The notes: generated from the letters alone by a model not told the origin. A stretch of DNA of 64,000 nucleotides from Moraxellaceae bacterium (GCA_029237815.1 JAQZBP010000006.1:496001-560000), one strand, 5' to 3'; shown: positions 44,468 to 55,687, counted from the first letter of the stretch. Program-made: numbers and translations.

Positions 44468-44665
44468 TCAGTGGGGATGCAGGGCGCGCGCCTGGCGGCG
44501 CAGCTCCTCCTCGATCAGGTGCAGCAGCTTCACGGTCTGCCCGACAGTGCTGGCCTCCCTGCTGTCGTCGGGGCTCAGCTCTCGCTGCAAGGCCTCGAGC
44601 TGCAGGATCTGCCGGTGCAGGCTCTTGGGGTCGATGTTCCTGAGAACCACTGTGTTGGGCAGCAT
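44468..44665 (-). CDS. Small hypothetical protein
   Basis: A 65 aa protein, MLPNTVVLRNIDPKSLHRQI at the start, rich in Leu, Gln and Glu and predicted to be mainly helical (coiled-coil-like). I do not recognise a family. GGAG lies upstream of ATG 44665. It stands between a block of hairpins and an oxidoreductase gene 88 bases upstream on the same strand. A longer reading of the frame exists without a plausible start. Confidence 0.5.
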   Translation of the reverse strand: MLPNTVVLRNIDPKSLHRQILQLEALQRELSPDDSREASTVGQTVKLLHLIEEELRRQARALHPH

Positions 44666-44753
44666 GACGGACTCCTCTCTGGCTGTGCCATTTCGGTATA
44701 GACCACGACCGCCACGCCTGCCATGCCGGCGGTCCCGTCCGGCTCGCCACGGG

Positions 44754-45728
44754 TCAGGCGGAATATCCGTCGAGGACGAGCGCCACCTTGCCCACATTGC
44801 GGTTGGCCGCCACCCATTCATGCGCGGCGGCGGCTTCCTGCAGTGGAAAGCGGCGGTCGACGACCGCGCGCAGCGCGCCCGTGGCAAAGTGGGGCCACAC
44901 CTCCCTGCCCAGGCGCTCGATGAGGGCGCTTTTTTGCGCGGCCGAGCGGTTACGCAGGGTGGAGCCGATGATCCGCAGGCGTTTTGCCAGCAGCCGGCCG
45001 AGGTCCACGCGGGCATGGCGGCCACCCATGAGCCCGATCAGGACCAGTCGCCCGTCCGGCCGCAGCAGCGAGAGGTGCTCCTCCAGCGTCTCGCCAGCGA
45101 CCGGGTCGAGGACGACGTACACACCGTCCGGCTTGAGAAGCGCCGCCAACGGCTCGCCCCGCAGCACGCCACCGGTGGCGCCGAGCTCAAGGCAGCGCTG
45201 CAGCTTCACGGCCGAGCCGACGCTGACGAAGCAGGGATTGCCGAACAGGCGGCAGAGCTGGATCGCGGCGGTCCCGACACCGCTCGCGCCCGCTGGCAGC
45301 AGTACGCGTTCGCCCGGCTGCAGGCGGGCTTCCTCATGGAGGTTGAGCCAGGCCGTGGCGAAGGCCTCGGGCAGGCAGGCCGCCTCGGCGAGGCTGAGCC
45401 CGGCGGGGACCGGCAGGCAGTGGTTGGCGTCGACGCAGACATATTCGGCGTAGCCGCCGCCTGCGAGCAGGGCGCACACGGCGTCGCCGGGGCGCCATCG
45501 GGTCACGCCGTCGCCCACGGCATCCACGAGGCCCGCGCATTCCAGCCCGAGGATGGTGCTGGCGCCCGCAGGCGGGGGATACAGGCCCTGGCGTTGCAGG
45601 AGGTCGGCACGATTCACCGCGGTTGCATGGATGCGGATGCGCACCTCGCCTGCCGCGGGCTCGGGCGTGGCGGCCGTGCCCCAGGTCAGCCGGCCGCTGG
45701 AATCGATCAGGATGGCTTGCATGGACAT
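44754..45728 (-). CDS. PIG3-type NAD(P)H quinone oxidoreductase
   Basis: A 324 aa zinc-independent medium-chain dehydrogenase/reductase (quinone oxidoreductase/PIG3 type). Features: an N-terminal GroES-like domain with RADLLQRQGLYPPPAGAS, LGLECAG, then a Rossmann region with LLPAGASGVGTAAIQLCRLFG and LIGLMGGRHA. PIG3 proteins reduce quinones or related compounds with NADPH. It is on the minus strand, divergent from the acyl-CoA dehydrogenase gene at 45919. Confidence 0.93.
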   Translation of the reverse strand: MSMQAILIDSSGRLTWGTAATPEPAAGEVRIRIHATAVNRADLLQRQGLYPPPAGASTILGLECAGLVDAVGDGVTRWRPGDAVCALLAGGGYAEYVCVDANHCLPVPAGLSLAEAACLPEAFATAWLNLHEEARLQPGERVLLPAGASGVGTAAIQLCRLFGNPCFVSVGSAVKLQRCLELGATGGVLRGEPLAALLKPDGVYVVLDPVAGETLEEHLSLLRPDGRLVLIGLMGGRHARVDLGRLLAKRLRIIGSTLRNRSAAQKSALIERLGREVWPHFATGALRAVVDRRFPLQEAAAAHEWVAANRNVGKVALVLDGYSA

Positions 45729-45918
45729 CTGTGCCTGGCAGCGGGGTTGCCGACAAAGGTACTCGTGCGGGCGCCGGTGTTGAACCCGGACGACGAACCA
45801 GGCCCGACCGAGGCCGACGTGGGCATCCCCGAGGCAGCCGTTGTCCCTGCTTTGCCGACTATGGGACGGCGCGCCAAGGCGCTACAATCGCGCGGTTTTT
45901 TCCTCAAGGGTTTCCGCC

Positions 45919-47064
45919 ATGTCTGCCATCGATGCCGCCGAGTACGAACTGTTCCGCGACAACATCAAGCGTTTCCTCGAGAAGGAAATCGTTCCCCACT
46001 ACGAGAAGTGGGAGAAGGACTCCTGGATGCCGCGCGACATCTGGAACAAGCTCGGCGAGAACGGCCTGCTGTGCGTCGACCAGAGCGACGAGTTCGGCGG
46101 TGCGGGCGTGCCTTTCCAGTACTCCATGCTGATTCTGGAAGAGATGGCCCGTGCCGGCGTGTCGTCCCTGGGCACCGGCGTGTCGGTGCATTCCGACATC
46201 GTGGCCCCGTATATCCAGCACATCGGCACGCAGGAGCAGAAAGCCTACTGGATTCCCAAGCTCGCCTCCGGCGAGTGCGTGGGCGCCATCGGCATGACCG
46301 AGCCGGGCGCGGGCTCCGACCTTGCCAACATCCGCACCACGGCCATCAAGCAGGGCGATCACTACGTCCTGAATGGCTCCAAGACCTTCATCTCCAACGG
46401 CCAACACGCCGGCCTCGTGATCATGGCGGCCAAGACCGATCCCACTGCCGGCGCCAAGGGCGTGTCGCTGTTCCTGGTCGACACCACGCTGCCCGGTTTC
46501 GCCAAGGGCCGTAACCTCGAGAAGATCGGCCTGCACTCGCAGGACACCTCCGAGCTTTTCTTCGATAACGTGAAGCTGCCGCTCAATGCGCTGCTCGGCG
46601 AGGAAGGCAAGGGCTTCTCCTACATGATGCAGGAGCTGCCGCGCGAGCGCCTGAACATCGCGGTGCTGGGCGTGTATGCGGCCGAGGGCGTGCTCGACAG
46701 CACCATCGAGTACGTGAAGGACCGCAAGGCCTTCGGCGCCCCGCTGTCGCAGCTGCAGAACACCCGCTTCACGCTCGCCACCTGCAAGACCGACATCGAG
46801 GTCCACAAGGCCTTCCTGAACCAGTGCATCGCGCGCTACATGGAAGGCAAGCTGGACGTGCCCACGGCGGCCATGGTCAAGTTGTCCTGTACCGACCTGC
46901 AGGGCCGCGTCGCCGATGCCTGCCTGCAGATGCACGGCGGCTACGGCTACATGTGCGAGTACCCCGTCTCCCGTGCCTTCGTGGACGCGCGCATCCAGCG
47001 CATCTACGGCGGCGCCAACGAGATCATGAAGGAAGTCATCGCGCGCTCCCTCGTGGGGCGCTGA
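45919..47064 (+). CDS. Acyl-CoA dehydrogenase (LCAD/IVD-like)
   Basis: FAD-dependent acyl-CoA dehydrogenase of normal length (381 aa). FAD/substrate motifs: IGMTEPGAGSDLANIRT, GSKTFISNGQHA, LPRERLNIA, and LQMHGGYGYMCEYPVSRAF. The C-terminal position that is Glu in medium-chain enzymes is Gly here (YGGANEIMKEV), while LPRERL provides a Glu, as in long-chain and isovaleryl enzymes; this is an inference from family patterns. ATG 45919. A TACAAT element at 45883-45888 could be the -10 of its promoter. Confidence 0.95.
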   Translation: MSAIDAAEYELFRDNIKRFLEKEIVPHYEKWEKDSWMPRDIWNKLGENGLLCVDQSDEFGGAGVPFQYSMLILEEMARAGVSSLGTGVSVHSDIVAPYIQHIGTQEQKAYWIPKLASGECVGAIGMTEPGAGSDLANIRTTAIKQGDHYVLNGSKTFISNGQHAGLVIMAAKTDPTAGAKGVSLFLVDTTLPGFAKGRNLEKIGLHSQDTSELFFDNVKLPLNALLGEEGKGFSYMMQELPRERLNIAVLGVYAAEGVLDSTIEYVKDRKAFGAPLSQLQNTRFTLATCKTDIEVHKAFLNQCIARYMEGKLDVPTAAMVKLSCTDLQGRVADACLQMHGGYGYMCEYPVSRAFVDARIQRIYGGANEIMKEVIARSLVGR

Positions 47065-47082
47065 CCTGACCGCGGTGCAGCA

Positions 47083-47115
47083 ATAAAAAAGCGGGCCTGG
47101 TGCCCGCTTTTTTAT
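47083..47115. terminator. Bidirectional terminator between acyl-CoA dehydrogenase and rsmB
   Basis: AATAAAAAAGCGGGC...GCCCGCTTTTTTATT, a GC stem with A and T flanks lying between convergent genes. Confidence 0.92.
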
Positions 47116-47133
47116 TGCCCGCGCCGGGCCAGC

Positions 47134-48441
47134 TTATTCCGCCTTGGCAATGAGCGCGTAGTAGAAGCCGTCGGTAGGACCTGGGAACAGCTGCCGCCCG
47201 TGCGGCCGTGCTTCGCCCCAGGGGGCGGCAATCGGAATCTCGCGCGCATCAGGTGTCGCCGCAAGAAAGGCCGCGATCTGCAGCTCGTTTTCCGCCTTCA
47301 GGATCGAGCAGGTTGCGTACAGCATCCGTCCGCCCGGCATCAGCAGTGGCCAGAGCGCTTTCAGCAGGCGGGTCTGCTGAAGGGCTGTCTGTGCTACATC
47401 CGACTCGCGACGCAGCAGCTTGATGTCGGGGTGGCGACGGATGACGCCGGTCGCGGTACAGGGCGCATCCAGCAGGATGCGGTCGAAGCCGCGGCCATCC
47501 CACCATGCGGACGTTTCGCCGGCGTCGGCGGCCACGACCTGCGCGCCCTGCAGTTGCAGGCGCTGCAGGTTCTCGTCGATGCGCAGGCAGCGCTCCGGCG
47601 AGATGTCCAGTGCCAGCAGCGTGATGCCCGGCGCCTGCTCCAGCAGGTGCGCGGCCTTGCCGCCCGGCGCAGCGCAGGCATCGAGCACATGCATGCCGGC
47701 GCGGCAGTCGAGCAGGGTGGCGCAAAGTTGCGCCGCCTCGTCCTGTACGGATACTGCGCCGGCGGCAAAGTCCGGAAGCTGGCGCACGTCCCCGACGTTG
47801 TCCACACGGATGCCGCTGTCGCTCCATTCGCAAACAGCGGCAGCGATGTCTTCCTGCTGCAGTCGCGCCAGATAGTCCGGACGCGACGTGCGCTGCACAT
47901 TCACGCGCAGGGTCAGCGCCGCCTCTTCGTTGCCGGCGGCCAGAATCTGGCCGGCGCGCTCGGCGCCCCAGTCCTTCTCCAGCGCGGTCTTCAACCAGAG
48001 AGGATGGGCATGTGCCATCCCTGCGGCCTGTGCTTCCAGGCTGTCCCTCTCGCGCAGGAAGCGGCGCAGCACGGCATTGATCAGCCCGGTGATACGGTCC
48101 TGCTTCAGCTCGCGTGCGGCATTGACCGTCTCGCTAAGCGCTGCGTGGTCGGGGATGCGCAAATCACGCAGTTGCGCGAGCCCGGTCAGGAGCAGCGCCT
48201 CGGCCATTGGCGACGGCGCCTTTTGCAGCAGCGGCTGCAGCAACGCCCGATAGTGCAGCGCATGGCGGCAGGTAGTGAAGGCGATGGCCTGCAGCAGGCC
48301 ACGGTCCTGTGGCGCGACCTGGCCGAGCGCTGCGGGAAGGGTGTCGCTCAATGATTCTTTTCCGCCAAGCACGGGCACCAGGGCGCGTGCGGCGAGGGCG
48401 CGCGCACTGAGGCGCTCGGCTGTGCGGGGAGAGTGTTTCAT
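47134..48441 (-). CDS. rsmB: 16S rRNA (cytosine-967-C5)-methyltransferase
   Basis: RsmB (Sun/FMU) methylates C967 of 16S rRNA using SAM. The 435 aa protein has an N-terminal NusB-like RNA-binding domain (about 1-150), the SAM site VLDACAAPGGKAAHLLE, the DAPCTATGVIRRHPDIK motif with one Cys and YATCSILKAENE with the catalytic Cys. It is last in a minus-strand unit with fmt and def: its first 4 bases overlap fmt. Order rsmB-fmt-def is conserved in Gammaproteobacteria. Confidence 0.97.
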   Translation of the reverse strand: MKHSPRTAERLSARALAARALVPVLGGKESLSDTLPAALGQVAPQDRGLLQAIAFTTCRHALHYRALLQPLLQKAPSPMAEALLLTGLAQLRDLRIPDHAALSETVNAARELKQDRITGLINAVLRRFLRERDSLEAQAAGMAHAHPLWLKTALEKDWGAERAGQILAAGNEEAALTLRVNVQRTSRPDYLARLQQEDIAAAVCEWSDSGIRVDNVGDVRQLPDFAAGAVSVQDEAAQLCATLLDCRAGMHVLDACAAPGGKAAHLLEQAPGITLLALDISPERCLRIDENLQRLQLQGAQVVAADAGETSAWWDGRGFDRILLDAPCTATGVIRRHPDIKLLRRESDVAQTALQQTRLLKALWPLLMPGGRMLYATCSILKAENELQIAAFLAATPDAREIPIAAPWGEARPHGRQLFPGPTDGFYYALIAKAE

Positions 48442-49394
48442 GCGCCCAGCATCTGCCCGGGCGCCAACTGGTCGCGCCGGGCATTCAGCAGCTGCAGCAC
48501 GGCGAGCGGCTTGCCCCCGGGGAGCTGCAGGGTCTCGATCATCAGCACGGTACCCTCGCCGGCGGCCACGCGAAGGCCATCGCGATCAGCAGCGATGATC
48601 ATGCCAGGCGGGGCAGTGGTGGTCTGCCCGGCGTCAGACGCTTCCCAGATGCGCACGGTCTGCCCATTCAGCGTAGAGAAGGCGACCGGCACGGGGTTGT
48701 AGGCGCGCACCGCACAGGAAAGTTCGGCAGCCGACCGCTGCCAGTCGAGGCGCGCCTCTTCCTTGCTGAGCTTGGTGGCATAGGTGGCGAGGGCGCTGTC
48801 CTGGGGTTCGCTCGGTAGCGCGCCGTCATTCAGTAGCTCGAGCGCGGCGACTAGCGCCTCCCCGCCCAGCAGCGCCAGTCGATCATGCAGGCTGGCGGCG
48901 GTGTCGTTCGGAGAGATGGGACAGCGCACCGTGTAGCGCATGGGGCCGGTATCGAGGCCCTCCTCCATCTGCATGATGGTGATGCCGGTCTCGCGGTCAC
49001 CCGCCAGGATCGCGCGCTGGATCGGCGCGGCACCGCGCCATCGCGGCAACAGGGAGGCATGGACGTTCAGGCAGCCGAGGCGCGGGACGGCCAGCACGGT
49101 CCGGGGCAGGATGAGGCCATAGGCGGCCACGATCATCAGGTCCGGCTTCAGCTCCTCGAGTTCGGCCACCGCTACGGGGTCTTTCAGGCTCGGGGGCTGG
49201 AAGACGGGAATCCGGCGACTCAGCGCAAGCTCCTTCACCGGGCTGGCCTTCAGCTCGCGCCCGCGGCCCGCGGGCCGATCCGGCTGGGTATAGACGGCAA
49301 TGACCTCGTGCTCGCCCTGCTGCAGCAGGGCCTTCAGGCTCTCGGCCGCAAACTCGGGGGTTCCAGCGAAGACAATGCGTAAAGGATGGTCCAA
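48438..49394 (-). CDS. fmt: Methionyl-tRNA formyltransferase
   Basis: Formylates initiator Met-tRNA using 10-formyl-tetrahydrofolate. The 318 aa protein has LRIVFAGTPEFAAESL at the N-terminus, CLNVHASLLPRWRGAAPIQR (catalytic Asn and His), GITIMQMEEGLDTGPM, and a C-terminal OB-fold. Start is set at the TTG 49394 (MDHPLRIVFAGTPEF), because the family begins just there; a longer frame would run into def. It overlaps rsmB downstream. Confidence 0.95.
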   Translation of the reverse strand: MDHPLRIVFAGTPEFAAESLKALLQQGEHEVIAVYTQPDRPAGRGRELKASPVKELALSRRIPVFQPPSLKDPVAVAELEELKPDLMIVAAYGLILPRTVLAVPRLGCLNVHASLLPRWRGAAPIQRAILAGDRETGITIMQMEEGLDTGPMRYTVRCPISPNDTAASLHDRLALLGGEALVAALELLNDGALPSEPQDSALATYATKLSKEEARLDWQRSAAELSCAVRAYNPVPVAFSTLNGQTVRIWEASDAGQTTTAPPGMIIAADRDGLRVAAGEGTVLMIETLQLPGGKPLAVLQLLNARRDQLAPGQMLGA

Positions 49395-49416
49395 TTTGTG
49401 AGTACTCGCTATCCGC

Positions 49417-49920
49417 TCAGGCCTGAAGCTTGTGCTGTTTCTCAAGCTTTTTCTTGATGCGATCGCGCTTGAGCGAGGAAAGGTAGTCCACGAAGAGCTT
49501 GCCGCTCAGGTGATCCATTTCGTGCTGGATGCAGACAGCCAGCAGGCCTTCGGCCTGGAGCTCGAAGGGCTTGCCCTCACGATCCAGCGCGTTGATGCGC
49601 ACCCGCGCCGGCCGCTCCACGGTCTCGTAGAAGCCAGGCACGGAGAGACAGCCCTCGTCATAGGGCACCTTGTCGACGCAGAGCGGTGCGAGCGAGGGAT
49701 TGATGAACACCAGGGGCTCGTTCTTGTCGTCTGAAAGGTCCATGACGATCAGTTGCAGGTGATGATCGACCTGGGTGGCGGCCAGCCCGATGCCCTGGGC
49801 GTCATACATGGTCTCGAGCATGTCATCCACAAGCTTGCGGATGTTGCTGTCGACCTCGCCAACGGGCTTTGCCTTGGTGCGCAAACGGGGATCGGGGAAC
49901 TCGAGGATGGGCAGGATCAT
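49417..49920 (-). CDS. def: Peptide deformylase
   Basis: Metal-dependent enzyme (167 aa) that removes the formyl group from new proteins. All three motifs are intact: [14 protein letters not shown] (Cys91 ligand) and HEMDH (His133 and His137 ligands, Glu134 catalytic). Start ATG 49920 gives the usual N-terminus [17 protein letters not shown]. Divergent from the LysM gene. The upstream region contains a CTTGGAGT/ACTCCCAAG inverted repeat. Confidence 0.97.
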   Translation of the reverse strand: MILPILEFPDPRLRTKAKPVGEVDSNIRKLVDDMLETMYDAQGIGLAATQVDHHLQLIVMDLSDDKNEPLVFINPSLAPLCVDKVPYDEGCLSVPGFYETVERPARVRINALDREGKPFELQAEGLLAVCIQHEMDHLSGKLFVDYLSSLKRDRIKKKLEKQHKLQA

Positions 49921-50110
49921 AGGGGTGTGCCGGGACTGCTGCGACTTGGAGTAAACTCCCAAGTATGCTTGCTAAGATTTTGAAGGTACTGTAAAAGTCT
50001 GCTTATTGCGTCACAGAGCAGGCTGTTGCTGTGGCCCATTATATAGGGCCCGTTGCCGAAAAAGCGACCATAGCCGCCGTGCCGGTGCGACCGTCGCAAG
50101 GGAAACCATA

Positions 50111-51223
50111 ATGAAAAAAAGCCTCCTTGGAATTGTGAGTGCCTGTCTCCTGGCAGGTGTTGTTCAGGCCGAAGAACCCGTCAAGGTGAAGCCCTCCGCA
50201 CCGGAGCGCTATACGGTCTCAAAGGGCGACACGCTCTGGGGTATTGCCGGCCGCTATCTCGAGGATCCCTGGCGCTGGCCGGAAATCTGGGAAGCCAACA
50301 AGCAGGTCTACAACCCCCATCTCATTTTCCCCGGTGACGTCCTCCTCCTCTGCCAGATCAAGGACAAGGCCGTGCTGGTCGTTGACCAGGGCGGCGGTTG
50401 CGCCGAGGCCACAGCCCGCATAGCCGGCGGCGGCGGCCTGCCCGAGACCACCCAGATGGCGGATGGCACGGTGAAGCTGCATCCGAAGATGCGCGAGCTG
50501 CCGATGAGCCTCGCCATCCCCGCCATCCCCCTGAAGGACATCCAGCGCTACCTCAACGATTCTCGCGTCGTGACGCGGGAGGCCCTCGAGCGTGCGCCGT
50601 ATGTCATCGGCAGCACCGATGCGCGTGTCGTGGCCGGTGCCGGTGACATCATCTACGTTCGCGACAAGAATGCCCTGCTGCAGCCCGAGGGCAGCTACGG
50701 CGTCTATCGTGGCGGCCTGACCTACGTGGATCCCGACACCAACGAGATCCTGGGCTTCGAAGCCGAAGACATCGGCGCCGGCAGCCTTTCCGACCTGCGC
50801 TCTGAAGTAGGCACCATGAAGGTAACCCGCACCACGCAGGAAATCCGCGTCGGTGACAAGCTGCTGGAGAACCAGAGTGGTCCCGTGGCCCCGATTTTCC
50901 ATCCGTCCAATCCCGAGGGCGTGAAGCCCGGCAAGATCCTCCGCGTATTTGGCAGCATCGGTTCCGCAACCCAGTTCAGCGTGATCGCGGTCAATCGCGG
51001 CACCCAGGATGGCGTCAAGCCGGGCCATACCTTTGCGCTGTATCGCAGGGGCGAGCTGATTTCCGACCGCGTTTCCCAGGAGGACATCAGGCTGCCCTCG
51101 GAGCGCACCGGTCTTGCCATGGTGTTCCGTGCTTTCGATCGCGTCAGTTATGCCCTGATCCTGAACTCGACCAAGGTGGTCAAGGTGGGCGACGAGATCC
51201 GTCCGCCGATCAGCGCTGACTGA
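50111..51223 (+). CDS. LysM-domain exported protein
   Basis: A 370 aa protein with a signal peptide (residues 1-20, ending VQA) and an N-terminal LysM domain, YTVSKGDTLWGIAGRYL through PHLIFPGDVLLL (about 34-82), which binds peptidoglycan. The remainder is beta-rich with repeated barrel-like strands. It is the protein usually found beside def and dprA in gammaproteobacteria; role probably in cell wall attachment. Start ATG 50111, preceded by AAGGGAAA. Confidence 0.93.
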   Translation: MKKSLLGIVSACLLAGVVQAEEPVKVKPSAPERYTVSKGDTLWGIAGRYLEDPWRWPEIWEANKQVYNPHLIFPGDVLLLCQIKDKAVLVVDQGGGCAEATARIAGGGGLPETTQMADGTVKLHPKMRELPMSLAIPAIPLKDIQRYLNDSRVVTREALERAPYVIGSTDARVVAGAGDIIYVRDKNALLQPEGSYGVYRGGLTYVDPDTNEILGFEAEDIGAGSLSDLRSEVGTMKVTRTTQEIRVGDKLLENQSGPVAPIFHPSNPEGVKPGKILRVFGSIGSATQFSVIAVNRGTQDGVKPGHTFALYRRGELISDRVSQEDIRLPSERTGLAMVFRAFDRVSYALILNSTKVVKVGDEIRPPISAD

Positions 51224-51333
51224 TCAGGCGCCCTGCCCGTTCGGTTTCACACTTCCAGCCTGTTCTCGAGCCTCCCCCGACATGATTGAGTTGGGGGCAG
51301 GTTCAATCTTGCGGTAACTCTCCTGAGGCAAGG

Positions 51334-52485
51334 ATGCCCATGCAGACAATCCCGCCGGCGCAGTCCGTGGACTGGTTGCGCCTCTGGCGTCTCGTCCAGC
51401 AATCCTCCATCAGTACCAACAGTCTGCTGCGGCATTTCGGTTCGCCAACAGTCGCGCTGGCGGCAACGCCTTCTGAATGGCGGGCCCTCGGCCTGTCCTC
51501 GGCGCGGGCCGAGCGACTGGCCAGTTGGCAGTACGGCGACGACCCCGAGCTGGCCCGTGAAATGGCGGAGGGCGTGGCGGCCGATTTGGCTTGGTGCGAG
51601 GCGCCCGGCCAGCTCCTGTTGACGCTTCATCATCCGGATTACCCGCCCCTGCTCCGCGAGATTGATGATCCGCCGCCCCTGCTGTTCCTTAAGGGCGACG
51701 CGTCGATCCTGCATCTGCCCCAGCTCGCGGTGGTCGGTACCCGCCATCCCTCGCTCACCGGGCGCTCCGATGCCGAGGCCTTCGCTGGCGAACTGGCGCG
51801 TGCCGGACTCATCATCACGAGTGGCATGGCGCGTGGCGTCGATGCCGCTGCACACCAGGGGGCGGTGCGCAGCGGTGGTAGGACGGTAGCCGTGCTCGGC
51901 ACGGGAGCCGATCGACCTTACCCTCGCGAAAACACCCGTCTCTACCAGGGCATCGTGCAGGCGGGCGGTCTGATCGTCAGTGAGTTTTTGCCAGGTACGC
52001 AGCCGTTGGCCATGCACTTTCCCCGGCGTAACCGCCTGATCAGCGGATTGAGCCTGGGCGTTCTTGTCGTGGAGGCGGCGCCCGAGAGCGGCTCGCTGAT
52101 CACGGCCCGGTTGGCGGCCGAGCAGGGGCGCATGGTCTGGGCGCTGCCCGGCTCTCGGCACAATGTCCAGGCACAAGGCTGCCTCAGGCTCATTCGCGAG
52201 GGCGTCACCGCCGTGACGGAGGTGCAGCAGATATTGGGAGATCTTCCGCCAATGCTGGGGGTCCTGCGTGAGCAGGCAACGAGGCCGTCCAGGGAGACGC
52301 CGGGCCCGGAGGTGAGCAGGGAGTTGCGGCTGGTCCTGGATGCTCTGGGCCAGGGGCCCCGGCATCCCGACTGGCTCATCTCCGCGCTCGGTCGTCCACC
52401 GGCGGCCATCCTGCGCGCGCTCTCGCAGCTAGAGATTGCAGGTCTCATAGCTTCTGTCCCCGGAGGTTACGAGCGCGTTCCTTGA
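51334..52485 (+). CDS. dprA: DNA-processing protein DprA
   Basis: DprA/Smf loads RecA on incoming single-stranded DNA during natural transformation. The 383 aa protein has an N-terminal SAM/HhH part (LLRHFGSPTVALAATP), then a Rossmann-like domain with AVVGTRHPSLTGR, LIITSGMARGVDAAAHQGA, FPRRNRLISGLS and ESGSLITARLAAEQGRMVWALPG, and a C-terminal winged-helix domain after about 310. Start ATG 51334 (GAGG 6 bases upstream). Conserved order lysM-dprA-tsaC. Confidence 0.96.
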   Translation: MPMQTIPPAQSVDWLRLWRLVQQSSISTNSLLRHFGSPTVALAATPSEWRALGLSSARAERLASWQYGDDPELAREMAEGVAADLAWCEAPGQLLLTLHHPDYPPLLREIDDPPPLLFLKGDASILHLPQLAVVGTRHPSLTGRSDAEAFAGELARAGLIITSGMARGVDAAAHQGAVRSGGRTVAVLGTGADRPYPRENTRLYQGIVQAGGLIVSEFLPGTQPLAMHFPRRNRLISGLSLGVLVVEAAPESGSLITARLAAEQGRMVWALPGSRHNVQAQGCLRLIREGVTAVTEVQQILGDLPPMLGVLREQATRPSRETPGPEVSRELRLVLDALGQGPRHPDWLISALGRPPAAILRALSQLEIAGLIASVPGGYERVP

Positions 52486-52524
52486 GCGCGGACAATGAAC
52501 GGGGCGGTGGTACACTGCGCCGCC

Positions 52525-54022
<1,498 letters not shown>

Positions 54023-54100
54023 GGACGGCGGTTCCCCCGCAACTAACCGATCAACCTGCAATTCCCGTGTCCCGGGCACAAGACTCAGGCAGGAGGCTCC

Positions 54101-54925
54101 ATGGACCGCTATTGCGTGTTCGGCAATCCGGTAGCGCACAGCAAGTCACCGCGTATTCACGCGACGTTTGCGCGACTTGCCGGCCAATCACTCCGTTATG
54201 AAGCCAGGCTCGCGGATAAGGATCACTTTTCCGACGCCGTGCGGCAGTTCTTCGGAGAGGGTGGGCGTGGCTGCAATGTCACGGTGCCCTTCAAGGAAGA
54301 GGCGTGGCAACTGGCGGAGTCGAAAAGCGTGCGCGCCGAAAAAGCGGGAGCGGTGAATACGCTGCTGCTGGACGGGGCGGGCCGCCTGCATGGCGACAAC
54401 ACGGACGGCGTCGGACTGGTGCGGGACCTTACGAGCAATGCCGGCATCAACCTGGCTGGCAAGCGCATCCTGGTGCTGGGCGCCGGCGGCGCCGTGCGCG
54501 GTGTGCTGGGCCCTCTGCTGGCGGAACGGCCCGCCGAACTTGTCGTGGCCAACCGGACCGTTGCAAAAGCGGCGCAACTCGCGGCGCTCTTCAGTGACGA
54601 GGGGCCGGTGTCGGCCGCGGCGTTTGACGCGCTCGCCGGACGGTCCTTCGACCTCGTCATCAACGGGACGTCGGCCAGCCTGCAGGGCGAACTTCCGCCG
54701 CTACCAACGAGCATCTTTTCTGCCAATGCCCTGGCCTACGACATGATGTACGGTGCGGAGCCAACGGTTTTCCTGCGCTGGGCGCAGCAGCAGGGCGCGC
54801 AGGTCCGCGATGGCCTCGGCATGCTGGTGGAGCAGGCGGCCGAGGCATTCCGGCTGTGGCGCGGCGTGCAACCGCCAACGCAGCCGGTGCTTGAGGAGCT
54901 GCGCGCCGAGCTGCTGCGGGCGTAG
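54101..54925 (+). CDS. aroE: Shikimate dehydrogenase
   Basis: Reduces 3-dehydroshikimate to shikimate with NADPH in aromatic amino acid synthesis. The 274 aa protein has [30 protein letters not shown] (catalytic Lys), [13 protein letters not shown], the Rossmann [23 protein letters not shown] and [18 protein letters not shown] site (AGGAGGC) precedes ATG 54101. Position next to hemF is as expected. Confidence 0.97.
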   Translation: MDRYCVFGNPVAHSKSPRIHATFARLAGQSLRYEARLADKDHFSDAVRQFFGEGGRGCNVTVPFKEEAWQLAESKSVRAEKAGAVNTLLLDGAGRLHGDNTDGVGLVRDLTSNAGINLAGKRILVLGAGGAVRGVLGPLLAERPAELVVANRTVAKAAQLAALFSDEGPVSAAAFDALAGRSFDLVINGTSASLQGELPPLPTSIFSANALAYDMMYGAEPTVFLRWAQQQGAQVRDGLGMLVEQAAEAFRLWRGVQPPTQPVLEELRAELLRA

Positions 54926-54958
54926 CGAAAGCCGAGCTGAACTTCAGGGAGGATATTG

Positions 54959-55687
54959 ATGCGTTTCGCGCAATGTTTTGCATTGGCAGCAGTGGTGCTG
55001 CCGTCACAGGCAATCGCCCAGTCGATCGTCGCCGAGCCGGCACAGCGCCCACTTACGGCAGAAGCCGAGGCCGCGTATCTCAAGTCATCCGGCAGCAGCA
55101 ACCAGGAAACCATCAAGGGCTTCTTCTACACGCGCTACCTGCGCAATGCCTGGACGTATGAGCTGCGCGCGGAAGGGCTCAATGAGTCGGACCGCATGAC
55201 CGACCTGCGCACCCGCGAGCGCTATTTCGTCCTGCAGAAGACGAGCTGGAATTTCACGCCCAAGGATTACCTGTTCATCAAGCCGCAGTTCGAAAAGGAC
55301 CTGCAGAGCGTTTACGACTATCAGGTGATGATATCCGCCGGTTATGGCCATCAGTTCTTCAAAACGGATACCCTGTTCTGGAACGTGGATATCGGCGCCG
55401 GCTCGCGCATTAGCCGCATCGAGGCCAATCGCGAGGTTGAAGACGAGGCGGTTGGCAACCTGGCAACGCGCTTCGAGTGGCAGATTCGCCCTGGCACGCG
55501 CTTTACCGAGGTTGCGGCGGCTGACATCGGTGAAGAAACCACGGTCGTGCGCACGCGCACCGCGCTCGTCTTCTCGATTACCGATGTGCTGGGCCTGTCG
55601 CTGAGCTACGACACCAAGCGTGAAAACAGCACGCCGCGCCTCGACGATTCACTGGTCGCCTTCGGCCTGAACTATCGTCTTAAGTAG
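54959..55687 (+). CDS. DUF481 family outer-membrane-like protein
   Basis: A 242 aa protein with a signal peptide (residues 1-21, IAQ cleavage) followed by beta-strand-rich sequence typical of DUF481/YdiY. Alternating aromatic and polar residues (GYGHQFFKTDTLFWNVDIGAG, ALVFSITDVLGLSLSYDTK) and a C-terminal aromatic-poor YRLK end suggest a small outer-membrane barrel. GGGAGGA lies ahead of ATG 54959. It overlaps the convergent carbonic anhydrase gene by 8 bases. Function unknown. Confidence 0.85.
   Translation: MRFAQCFALAAVVLPSQAIAQSIVAEPAQRPLTAEAEAAYLKSSGSSNQETIKGFFYTRYLRNAWTYELRAEGLNESDRMTDLRTRERYFVLQKTSWNFTPKDYLFIKPQFEKDLQSVYDYQVMISAGYGHQFFKTDTLFWNVDIGAGSRISRIEANREVEDEAVGNLATRFEWQIRPGTRFTEVAAADIGEETTVVRTRTALVFSITDVLGLSLSYDTKRENSTPRLDDSLVAFGLNYRLK

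Noticed and set aside
45841-45918. Complete sigma-70 promoter for the acyl-CoA dehydrogenase
   Set aside because: TACAAT at 45883 is a good -10, but TTGCCG at 45852 is 25 bases away, too far, and nothing better is at 16-18 bases.
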